Source: CAYRFQ01 sp964423615 (GTDB taxonomy: Bacteria > Planctomycetota > Planctomycetia > Gemmatales > Gemmataceae). From it: a stretch of DNA of 64,000 bases. The notes under the pieces were generated by a model, which was not told where the DNA came from, did not search any database, and was given only the letters and a program-made list of their open reading frames with translations. Location: positions 54,998 to 118,997 of the forward strand of contig CAYRFQ010000017.1 of assembly GCA_964423615.1 (NCBI GenBank). Reading direction: 5' to 3'. The position numbers and the translations under genes were made by a program. Positions 8,128 to 15,725 of this stretch are shown piece by piece (within the stretch, counting starts at the first letter, position 1; every line of letters begins with the position of its first letter).

Positions 8128-9150
8128 ATGTCGGACTTCCAACGACTTCTCGATGCGATTCCCGGTGACCCGAATGTGGCGTTCATCTTGGCCGACTATT
8201 TGGAAGAACGAGGCGACCCACGATGTGAGTTGCTTCGTCTGTCGTACACGCTCAAAGACTTGGAGGGCATCGGACCAGTGGTCGGTCGGCAAATCGTTGA
8301 CGATCGACAGGGAGGAGCGAACCGACCAAAGATCGAATACGAGATCACTCCCGAACGACTGGCCATGGAAGAGCGTCTGCGTGAGTTGTTGTTGGTCGAG
8401 AAACTCGAACCGGTCGTTCCGAAGGTCACGAACGAACTGGGAATGGAATTTGCCTGGGTTCCTCCTGGGACATTCTTGATGGGCAGTCCCGAAAGCGAAG
8501 AAGAGCGAGATGACAACGAAACGCAACATCGAGTGACGTTGACGAAAGGCTTGTATGTAGGCACGACGGCTGTGACGCAAAGACACTGGCAAAGCGTGAT
8601 GGGCAATAATCCGAGTCATTTCACCGGAGAGGACACATTGCCGGTCGAGTGTGTTTCCTGGGATGATTGTCAGGCCTTTGTGCAGGCCCTGAACACCAGT
8701 GAAAAATCCCATCGGAATGTTCCAGGTAGGAAAGGTGGTAAGTTTGCTTTGTTGACGGAAGCTCAATGGGAATACGCCTGCCGTGCGGGAACGACCACGG
8801 AGTATTACTCCGGTAATGGCGTTGAAGCGTTGAGAGAGGTAGGGTGGTATGGATACGATTACGGAAATAGCAACAAGACAACACATTCCGTGCACCAACT
8901 TAAACCCAACGCCTGGGGTCTCTATGACATGCACGGCAATGTTTGGGAATGGTGCCAGGACAGGTTTGACGATTACCCAAACAAGGACATTAAAGACCCA
9001 CAAGGTGTGCAATCAGGCAGCGGTCGTGTCCTGCGTGGCGGCTCCTGGGACATTACTCCGGCGCTCTGTCGCTCGGCGTGCCGGTGCTGGGACGCTCCCG
9101 ATCTCCGCAGCAGCGACATCGGCTGCCGGGTCGCTTTCCGCCTGGACTAA
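8128..9150 (+). CDS. TIGR02996 domain + SUMF1/FGE-like protein
   Basis: A 340-residue protein. The start is ATG 8128, because GGAG at 8118-8121 is correctly spaced for it and it gives MSDFQRLLDAIPGDP, the usual start of a TIGR02996 domain; the in-frame ATG at 8116 overlaps that ribosome binding site. Residues 1-45 are the TIGR02996 repeat-companion domain common in Gemmata-type genomes. From about residue 105 to the end is a formylglycine-generating-enzyme-like C-type lectin fold: MEFAWVPPGTFLMGS, PVECVSWDDCQAFVQAL, LTEAQWEYACRAGT, GLYDMHGNVWEWCQD, VLRGGSW. The paired copper-binding cysteines of true FGE after GGSF are not conserved: the first is replaced (GGSWD), so sulfatase activation is unlikely. 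The role is unknown. Confidence 0.88.
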   Translation: MSDFQRLLDAIPGDPNVAFILADYLEERGDPRCELLRLSYTLKDLEGIGPVVGRQIVDDRQGGANRPKIEYEITPERLAMEERLRELLLVEKLEPVVPKVTNELGMEFAWVPPGTFLMGSPESEEERDDNETQHRVTLTKGLYVGTTAVTQRHWQSVMGNNPSHFTGEDTLPVECVSWDDCQAFVQALNTSEKSHRNVPGRKGGKFALLTEAQWEYACRAGTTTEYYSGNGVEALREVGWYGYDYGNSNKTTHSVHQLKPNAWGLYDMHGNVWEWCQDRFDDYPNKDIKDPQGVQSGSGRVLRGGSWDITPALCRSACRCWDAPDLRSSDIGCRVAFRLD

Positions 9151-9217
9151 TTTACACTATATTGTATACCTTTTTACTCTTTTGTTTTCTTTGCTTTTTT
9201 TCTTCTTCACCCGCAGA

Positions 9218-9250
9218 GCGTCGGAACTCACAAAGCGCGAGTTCCGCAGG
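9218..9250 (+). terminator. Weak hairpin downstream of SUMF1-like gene
   Basis: GGAACTC pairs with GAGTTCC across CACAAAGCGC. It lies in the pyrimidine-rich stretch after the gene, with no T-run after the stem, so termination is only suggested. Confidence 0.3.
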
Positions 9251-9293
9251 TCCAATTACCCAGGCCTAGCGCTCCGCTCCGATACAATGGGCT

Positions 9294-9671
9294 CTACCGC
9301 AGAAGTTTCGTGAGCTTTGCCGTGCTCAGCCAGAGGTGCTCCTCGAAGTCAAAATTGCCTCCGTTGCGAACTTTGACGACAAGCACACTTTCGGGAACGT
9401 TCACCAGGCATTCGTCTTGATCATCGAAGAACACGTCCACGCCGAGAGTTCCACACAACTTCCCCTTCGCTTCCAGTGAAGGAGCGATGACGAGTTGGTC
9501 GAACTCAATCCCCCAACCTGTGAGTTCGTCGCGCATGGCTTGCTCTCGATTCGGATCACGATATGTGAGGATGACGATCTCGTGCCCGGCGGCTCGGAAG
9601 CCAACGGACAACACCGCGAAAAAGTCGGGCCGTTCGGAAATCGTCCCGTCGATGTCGAGCGCAATTTTCAC
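9294..9671 (-). CDS. HAD-like hydrolase domain protein, 125 aa
   Basis: Small HAD-fold protein. GTG 9671 is chosen as the start because AAGGAAA lies 5-11 bases upstream and the frame then begins MKIALDIDGTI, motif I of the family. Later elements are VILTYRDPN (motif II-like), a lysine in LEAKGKL and VDVFFDDQDE (motif IV acidic residues). The length suits a capless HAD phosphatase such as the 5'-nucleotidase-like or NLI-like types; the substrate is unknown. It follows the sulfatase gene on the same strand, separated by about 100 bases that include a strong hairpin, so co-transcription is uncertain. Confidence 0.82.
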   Translation of the reverse strand: MKIALDIDGTISERPDFFAVLSVGFRAAGHEIVILTYRDPNREQAMRDELTGWGIEFDQLVIAPSLEAKGKLCGTLGVDVFFDDQDECLVNVPESVLVVKVRNGGNFDFEEHLWLSTAKLTKLLR

Positions 9672-9712
9672 AGTCGTTTCCTTGTATGACAATCTTGGAA
9701 TATTTTTTGGAG

Positions 9713-9749
9713 GAAAGTCGCCTTTCGCTCCGCGAGAGGCGACTTTCCA
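9713..9749. repeat. Long perfect hairpin between HAD and sulfatase genes
   Basis: GGAAAGTCGCCT pairs with AGGCGACTTTCC around a GC-rich loop (TTCGCTCCGCGAG). There is no T-tract on either strand. It resembles palindromic repeats scattered in planctomycete genomes; an RNA-stability or partial termination role is possible. Confidence 0.6.
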
Positions 9750-9772
9750 AAACAACAAACCAAACCAAAATC

Positions 9773-11203
9773 TTACCGCCATTCCTTGGGCCAATCTCGC
9801 GTGTGTAATCCACTCCGAATTCGCCACTCGCGTAGGACCGCGAGCAGTTCTCGTTTCTTCGTTTCGGTTTCGGGTTCGTCCCACAAGTTGTTGATCTCGT
9901 CCGGATCCTGGGTCAGGTCAAAAAGTTGTCCGAACGGCTCGTCGAGGAAGTGAACGAGCTTCCAATCCTTGGAACGCACCATTGTCATGAACTCGGTCGT
10001 TTGCAGAATTCCATCCTTGGCTTGCTCGGCGTAGACATGATCACGACCGGGCCAGTCTTCTCCGCGCAGTGGCGGGAGCATGGATTCGGCCTCCAGTGAA
10101 TCCGGGACTTCGACTCCAGCCAGTTCCAGGATCGCAGGACCGATGTCCATCTGTTGACACAAACCATCGACCTCTCGCTTGCCGCCAAAGAGATTCGGAG
10201 ACCACACGATCATCGGGACACGAGTCACGGTGTCGTACATCGTCCATTTTTGGCTGTGCCCGTGATCCGTGAGACAGTCCCCGTGGTCCGAACTGAATAT
10301 GACGACGGAGTTCTCAAGATAGCCCTTTTGTTCGAGTGCCTGGAGGATCAAGCCGACTTGCTCGTCGATCATCGTGACGTTGGCGAGGTAGTAGGCCCGC
10401 TGTCGATGTCGCTGTTCGGGCGTGGGGTTCAGGAGGTGGACGACCGAATCGTGATCGACCTCGTGGTTGTGTTTCCGCATGGCCAAGAACGGAGGTGGTT
10501 GCTTGGCGAGTTCTTCTTCGGTCACTTCCAGGATCGGCAGGTCTTTGTTCAAGTAAGGCTCGGCGTATCGCGGAACCGGATCGTAGGGTGGGTGTGGTCC
10601 GGGAAAACCGATCTCCAGGAATAACGGCTGTGTGACGGGATAGGTTTCGATCCACCACTTGGCCATCTGTCCAACGAAAACGTCGGGATGAGTGTCCTCG
10701 GGTAACTCCCACTCGAATGCTCCGAGGCGTTCTTTGTAGTCGGGGAGTTTCCGATAGAGTTCTCGCTGTTGTTTGATGAGGCCGCGAGCCCGCAAGCCCT
10801 TATCCCACTCGTCGAAGTAATATCGCCCCTCGAGATAGCGATCTTTGTTTTCGACGACATATCGTTCGTTGAAGCCCAAGGGCGTCTCGAACGGAAACGA
10901 GTGCATCTTCCCGACGTTGACGCAGTGGTAGCCGCTTTCCTGAAGTAGCTCGATCCACGACCGACGCCAAGCATCGGCGTTCTTCAGGATGCCCGTCGTG
11001 TGTGGGTAGTATCCGGTGAAGAGACTCGCCCGCGCGGGGGCACACGATGCCGCCGTGACGAAACAGTGCTTGTAGTTGGTGCCTTCGTTGACCAACCGGT
11101 CGAGGTTGGGAGTATCGACGTGGGGAAATCCCAACGCGGCGATGGTGTCGTAACGCTGTTGGTCCGTGATGATGAAGATGATATTGGGTCGTTGGGTGCT
11201 CAA
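9773..11203 (-). CDS. Sulfatase (Cys-type, arylsulfatase family)
   Basis: A 476-residue alkaline-phosphatase-superfamily enzyme hydrolysing sulfate esters. The start is TTG 11203, with GGAGGAA just upstream; the frame is open much further upstream but without domain residues. RPNIIFIITDQQRYD supplies the metal-binding aspartates. The signature CAPARASLFTG places the cysteine to be converted to formylglycine at residue 54. VGKMH, FSSDHGD (metal-binding Asp/His) and HSQKWTMYD complete the active site. No signal peptide is visible at the chosen start, which is unusual for planctomycete sulfatases. The neighbouring SUMF1-like protein lacks a full FGE active site and is unlikely to be its maturase. 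Confidence 0.93.
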   Translation of the reverse strand: MSTQRPNIIFIITDQQRYDTIAALGFPHVDTPNLDRLVNEGTNYKHCFVTAASCAPARASLFTGYYPHTTGILKNADAWRRSWIELLQESGYHCVNVGKMHSFPFETPLGFNERYVVENKDRYLEGRYYFDEWDKGLRARGLIKQQRELYRKLPDYKERLGAFEWELPEDTHPDVFVGQMAKWWIETYPVTQPLFLEIGFPGPHPPYDPVPRYAEPYLNKDLPILEVTEEELAKQPPPFLAMRKHNHEVDHDSVVHLLNPTPEQRHRQRAYYLANVTMIDEQVGLILQALEQKGYLENSVVIFSSDHGDCLTDHGHSQKWTMYDTVTRVPMIVWSPNLFGGKREVDGLCQQMDIGPAILELAGVEVPDSLEAESMLPPLRGEDWPGRDHVYAEQAKDGILQTTEFMTMVRSKDWKLVHFLDEPFGQLFDLTQDPDEINNLWDEPETETKKRELLAVLREWRIRSGLHTRDWPKEWR

Positions 11204-11390
11204 CCGAAATTCCTCCGCGTGGCGGTGGGGAAGTTGTGGTGTTGTGGTGTCGTGAGGAGATTTACAGTAACGGGGGATATTTGGTTTGTCCAGTTCCTGC
11301 TTCGGAGAACTTCCGATCTTCAGGAGGCTACTCAAGTAGGTCGGACGAGTCGCGGGAAGAGTATCATCTGTCAGAATATCATCATGTAAA

Positions 11391-11432
11391 ATTGTACAAT
11401 AAAAATATTGTACGTATAATAAATTGTACAAT
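11391..11432 (+). promoter_or_regulatory. Promoter flanked by two ATTGTACAAT palindromes
   Basis: A perfect TATAAT (11415-11420) lies 17 bases after TTGTAC (11392-11397), a plausible sigma-70 promoter facing the ATPase genes. The -35 element is inside a perfect 10-base palindrome ATTGTACAAT (11391-11400). A second identical palindrome (11423-11432) starts just after the -10, and a half site ATTGTAC lies between them. This geometry is typical of repressor operators. Transcription would start about 60 bases before the ATG. Confidence 0.65.
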
Positions 11433-11485
11433 AATTGTTCTGGTTGTGAATCCAGACTGCTGGCACTCACGGAAAGGAAAGCGAG

Positions 11486-12667
11486 ATGCAGCCCCTCAGA
11501 GCCAACCCAGGCGGGCAAATCGCCCCAGAAAATGTCGTTGGCCGTGACAAACTGATTGCTGAGATTTGGGAGACGTTGGAGACCCGAAGTGTGAATCTTA
11601 CGGCAGAACGCCGCATCGGGAAAACCACTATCATCCGCAAGATGTGTGAACAACCGCGTGAAAAGTGGATACCTGTGTTCCAAGATCTAGAACGTATACA
11701 AACGGCGAGTGAGTTTGCAAAAGATGTGTACGAGAAGACGGTCGAAAAGCTGACTGGGTGGAAGAAGTTTTTCAAGCGTGCGAAGGAACTGTATGAGATG
11801 GTCGCAGGCATCAAAATGGGTAAAGTTGAACTGCCCAAACTGCCACAGAAGCCTTGGAAAGCCCTTTTGGAAGCCTCGGTGGAAGAATTGGTCGCCCATC
11901 AAAGCCCGCACCAGATTGTCTTTTTCTGGGACGAGGTGCCGTACATGATTGACAAGATTTGCAAGACAGACGGTGAACCAACGGCCAAGGAGCTCTTGGA
12001 TGTTTTGAGGGCCTTGAGACAACAACATTCCGGGTTCAAGATGGTTGTGACGGGTTCGATTGGGTTGCACCATGTCCTTACGACTTTGAAGAAGGGAGGA
12101 TACAAGAACGAACCCTTCAACGACATGACGAAGATCGATGTCGAACCACTCGATCCGGGTCACGGTGCAGAACTCGCGGCGAGTCTCATCGCCGGAGAAC
12201 GATTGGAACCGTCAGACACGGAGAAAGCGGCGAAACATATCTCCAAACAGGCTGATCACTTTCCCTTCTAGATCCACCACATTGTTGCGCATCTGAAACG
12301 GACAAGCCGAAGAGCCGAAACGAAGGACATTAATAAAGCTGTCGAAGAACTACTCACGGACGACAATGACCGGTTGGAACTGCAACACTACCGCACTCGG
12401 CTGCCAGAGTATTATGCCGAAGATGAGACCACGGCGTTGGCTATCTTGGACTCGTTGGCAACAACGAAGGCCTTCCTGACGGTTGATGAAATATTGGAAA
12501 GGGTAAAGCAACAAGTTCAATTCGATGACCGAGAGCGATTGTTGGAGTTGTTACGACTCATGAGCCAAGACCATTACCTGGATAAGGACACCAAGAGCCA
12601 TCGGCAATTTCGATTTCCGCTCATTAAACGTTGGTGGCAACTGGATCGAGGGTTGTCCCATGAATAA
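11486..12667 (+). CDS. AAA/archaeal-type ATPase with one in-frame TAG (disrupted or read through)
   Basis: About 393 codons. ATG 11486 follows GGAAAGGAAAGCGAG. The N-terminus (GQIAPENVVGRDKLIAEIW) precedes a Walker A of the ERRIGKT type (TAERRIGKTTII) near residue 45. Walker B is IVFFWDEVPYM near residue 150, and VVTGSIGLHH is a sensor-like strand. After HFPF a TAG (12269-12271) interrupts the frame, but the same frame continues as IHHIVAHLKR for another 131 codons and ends in a winged-helix region (FLTVDEILERVKQQ, YLDKDTKSHRQFRFP). Related ATPases have a tyrosine there (YIHH), so one substitution (TAC/TAT to TAG) explains it. The last 8 bases overlap the next gene. It may be a recent nonsense mutation, a sequencing error or amber readthrough. 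Confidence 0.75.
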
Positions 12668-14948
12668 TGACGAAACTTTGTCACCGAAAACGCAGAAAGT
12701 CTACCTCTCTCGATTCAACCCTCAACGAGATGATCCCCAAGTCCTGGAAACCATTTTTGTGCAGCGACATGATCTCGCGAAGAACATCGTGGAGAAAATC
12801 CACGACAGCGCGACGTCAGGAAACAAGCACCATTTCCTGATCATTGGTCCCCGAGGCAGTGGTAAGACGCATTTCGTTTCGTTGGTCTTCCATCGGATCA
12901 ACAACATGGAAGAGTTGATGGACAGGTTGCGTATTGCCTGGCTCGAGGAAGACGAAACCACGACATCGTTTTTGGATTTGCTGTTACGTATTTATCGAGC
13001 GCTGGAGAAGAGATATTCGGATGAGTTTCCTCAAGAGAGTCTCGAACCATTATTTGACCTAAAGCAAGAGCAGGCAACGAAGGAACTCAAGAGACTGCTG
13101 TTGGAACAACTCAAAGATCGGACGTTGTTGATTATTGTCGAGAACTTGGGGGAGTTATTCCGCCGGGGACTCAAGGATGCGGGACAAAAGGAACTGAGGG
13201 CATTGATCCAAGAACATCCAGTGTTCACGATCCTTGCCACGACGCAGCAACTGTTTGACGAGGTGTCTGATCGGAAGCTGCCGTTCTTTGGATTCTTCCA
13301 AAATGAGTATCTCAAAGAACTAACTCTCGACGATGCGGTCTTGCTCCTGCGGAAGATTGCCGAGTTCAATCACGACGCAGAATTGGTCAAGCTCTTGGAC
13401 TCGCCAAAGGGCCGCGCTCGGGTGCGAGCCCTCCACCACCTTTCGGGAGGAAATCACCGAGTCTACATTGTGTTGTCTGAATTCATTGATGCCACCTCTC
13501 TCGATGAACTGGTCAGACCGTTCGAGAAAATGTTGGATGAGTTAACCCCCTATTATCAATCGCGAATTTCTCAATTATCTCCCCAACAGAGCAAGATCGT
13601 TGAGTATCTCTGCGCCGTTGATAAACCTGTTCCTGTGAAGGAGATTGCGCGAAGATTATTTCTTTCGCACCAAACAACGGCCAGTGTATTGGGGGACCTC
13701 CGAGACCGACGGTATGTTCGTAAACACTCTCGTGGTCGGGAATCACTCTATGAACTCACGGAGCCATTAATGCGTTTGTGTGTGGAAGTGAAGGAGAACA
13801 CAGGCCAACCAATGCGGCTCATCGTGGATTTCCTCAGGATATGGTACGGTCGGGACAAGTTGGAAGAACGGTTCAAGCTGTGGTCTTCGCCAAAAGAGCG
13901 AGAGTACCTGCGGCTTGCTTTAGACCGAACAAAAGTCGACAACGACTTGCGTGTTCGATGGATTCAAGAGGATTTGGAGAAGTACAGGGAAGGAGGAGAT
14001 GTCCATGCTGAATGCAAAGCTTTGGAAGAGTTGGCTACAACACGCGGTACGAGCGAAGATTGGTTTAACTTAGGATTGTGTCGTTTCAAATTGAATCAAT
14101 ATGAAGAAGCACTTGAAGTATTCAAGAAGACAACTCAATTATACCCAAACCAAATACAGGGGTGGAATGGTCTAGGCTTTGCACTGGCATTTCTGGAGCA
14201 ACATAGAGAATCACTCGAGGCGTTTGATCGAGCCATTTCACTCAATGCGAGAGATGATTACGCTTGGGAAGGTCGCAGTCTCGCTTTGTGGCATCTCCAA
14301 AGATACGAGGAAGCGTTGGCTTGCGAGACTCAACGACTTAAACTCAATCCGGGCAACGCGGAGAGTTGGAATAGTCGAGGTGCTATGTTGCAGCATATCC
14401 AATGTTACGAAGAGGCGTTGAAGGCTTATCAGGAAGCCCTCAAATTAAACCCTGAGCATCCTTATGCCCGGTATAATCAAGCAGAGTTGTTTCTTGTTCT
14501 TGAGCTATGGGAAGAAGGTTTCACAACTTTGCAACAGGCACTTAGTAAATCACATAGCGAAAAACGTACAGAAGCAGGAGACGTCGAGTCGATCATCACG
14601 ATCATCTTCGACAGCACCCGAGACAAAAACACCTGGCAAGAACGGGTGCAACGCCTCGTCCAGATTTACGCCAACGCCGAAGCTCTTTCTTACCTGGGCA
14701 ACGGGCTCATTCGTAGTCTTCCGAAGACGGATGTCACCAAACTCAGTGAGCAGGCCATCGGTGACTGGCAAGATATCTGGGAGCAGGTGTCGATCAAGCA
14801 CGACGAGATGCAGCTGCCGGTTCGGATTTTCAAAGTCGGTCTACGCTACTTGCAAACAGAAGATAAGCTCGTTCTTTACGATCTCGTACAGGAGGAACGC
14901 GAGATTCTAAAGCAAGCATTGGATATTGATCTCGACGATGCGAAATAG
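12660..14948 (+). CDS. P-loop ATPase with winged helix and TPR repeats, 762 aa
   Basis: Overlaps the upstream ATPase gene by 8 bases (ATGAATAA), so the two are translationally coupled. Residues about 30-290 form an AAA-like NTPase: Walker A FLIIGPRGSGKTHF near residue 60, Walker B RTLLIIVENLGELF near 155. Residues about 300-375 are a winged helix (SPQQSKIVEYLC, VKEIARRLFLSHQTTASVL). From about 455 to 610 there are at least four TPR motifs (WFNLGLCRFKLNQYEEALEVF and similar). A helical C-terminus follows. This NTPase-wHTH-TPR order is that of STAND-type signalling or regulatory ATPases. The function is unknown. The pairing of two P-loop ATPases behind one controlled promoter suggests a sensing module, possibly defensive. 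Confidence 0.85.
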   Translation: MNNDETLSPKTQKVYLSRFNPQRDDPQVLETIFVQRHDLAKNIVEKIHDSATSGNKHHFLIIGPRGSGKTHFVSLVFHRINNMEELMDRLRIAWLEEDETTTSFLDLLLRIYRALEKRYSDEFPQESLEPLFDLKQEQATKELKRLLLEQLKDRTLLIIVENLGELFRRGLKDAGQKELRALIQEHPVFTILATTQQLFDEVSDRKLPFFGFFQNEYLKELTLDDAVLLLRKIAEFNHDAELVKLLDSPKGRARVRALHHLSGGNHRVYIVLSEFIDATSLDELVRPFEKMLDELTPYYQSRISQLSPQQSKIVEYLCAVDKPVPVKEIARRLFLSHQTTASVLGDLRDRRYVRKHSRGRESLYELTEPLMRLCVEVKENTGQPMRLIVDFLRIWYGRDKLEERFKLWSSPKEREYLRLALDRTKVDNDLRVRWIQEDLEKYREGGDVHAECKALEELATTRGTSEDWFNLGLCRFKLNQYEEALEVFKKTTQLYPNQIQGWNGLGFALAFLEQHRESLEAFDRAISLNARDDYAWEGRSLALWHLQRYEEALACETQRLKLNPGNAESWNSRGAMLQHIQCYEEALKAYQEALKLNPEHPYARYNQAELFLVLELWEEGFTTLQQALSKSHSEKRTEAGDVESIITIIFDSTRDKNTWQERVQRLVQIYANAEALSYLGNGLIRSLPKTDVTKLSEQAIGDWQDIWEQVSIKHDEMQLPVRIFKVGLRYLQTEDKLVLYDLVQEEREILKQALDIDLDDAK

Positions 14949-15725
14949 TCGCAGATCACCAAGCCGAACTCCTTTTCGCCATTTCCACAAGTATGTCAGT
15001 TCGCGTACTCAACATTTATCGCGGCGGGTCTTTCTCTCTGAATTGTGCAACGGAAGAAAAGATCGCAGAGGCCAATTATCTGCGTAATAAATGCTGTGCG
15101 AGCGTGCCTACTGAGACTGTGGGGCGGCACATCACAGAAGTGCAAGTCGCCCCTCTGATATTTTGACGACCGGAGGTGCTTAGAGCGGTTCACGTTCGTG
15201 TTGGGTACAATTCGCAGTCTCCGAACTCCTGATCCCAAGTGTGCCCTTCTCGAGATAGGATTCCTCCGGAAGGATTGCGGTTCCGCTGCTTTTACCGCTT
15301 CGCTCGCTATGATTCCCGCTTCGCTCGGGTTGGGAGCCTTCTCCCCGCAAGGGTCGGTCGGATGAATAAGAGTTGTGGTTCTCTGAGTTCCGTGGGTTCA
15401 CACCCACGGCTAGGATCTATCGCCCCTTCGGGGCTGAAAATCAAAAACAGGATACTTGTTTATCCGACTACCCTTGCGGGGAGAAGGACTTTGAAAACGA
15501 AAAACTGTACACAATACAAGAGAGAATCGCTCTATGTACGTTATATACGTCGTATGAAGGGGCCTATGGGAAGGGATGGAGCACGCAACACAACAAGGAC
15601 GTAGCCAAGATTGGTTTTTCTGAGATGAAAACTGTCCGGTGTTCCTTGTGTGAAGAACCTACTGAGCTTACCATGCGAAAGCAACTCACTCTCAGCAGAC
15701 TCGGCGTCCTCGGAAAGGGGAAACC
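14949..15725. other. Gene-poor intergenic region
   Basis: No convincing gene. The centre (15181-15445) is a copy of the dispersed repeat. The rest has only short frames without recognisable residues or ribosome binding sites. A GGAAAGGGG element at its right end serves the DUF2339 gene. Confidence 0.6.
15181..15445 (+). repeat. Dispersed repeat, copy A (longest)
   Basis: About 265 bases shared with the end of the window (63776-64000). Common blocks include TTGGGTACA.TTCGCAG, CTTCTCGAGAT.GGATTCCTC, CCGCTTCGCTCGCTATG and GGTCGGATGAATAAGAGT. Its right end holds two hairpins (CCGTGGGTTCACACCCACGG and GCCCCTTCGGGGC). It encodes nothing obvious. Confidence 0.85.

Noticed and set aside
7918..9012. 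Minus-strand frame of 364 codons opposite the SUMF1-like gene
   Set aside because: Antisense to a clearly recognised protein and lacking any family motif.
8900..9150. Variable region of a diversity-generating retroelement (C-type lectin fold C-terminus)
   Set aside because: No reverse transcriptase or template repeat exists in the window; SUMF1-like C-termini have this look without being DGR targets.
12269..12271. Selenocysteine or pyrrolysine at the in-frame stop of the ATPase
   Set aside because: It is TAG, so not selenocysteine; pyrrolysine is unlikely since the position is a tyrosine in related ATPases and nothing in the window suggests pyl genes.
15421..15445. Rho-independent terminator in GCCCCTTCGGGGC hairpin
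   Set aside because: No gene ends before it; the hairpin is part of the dispersed repeat and is followed by A, not T, residues.
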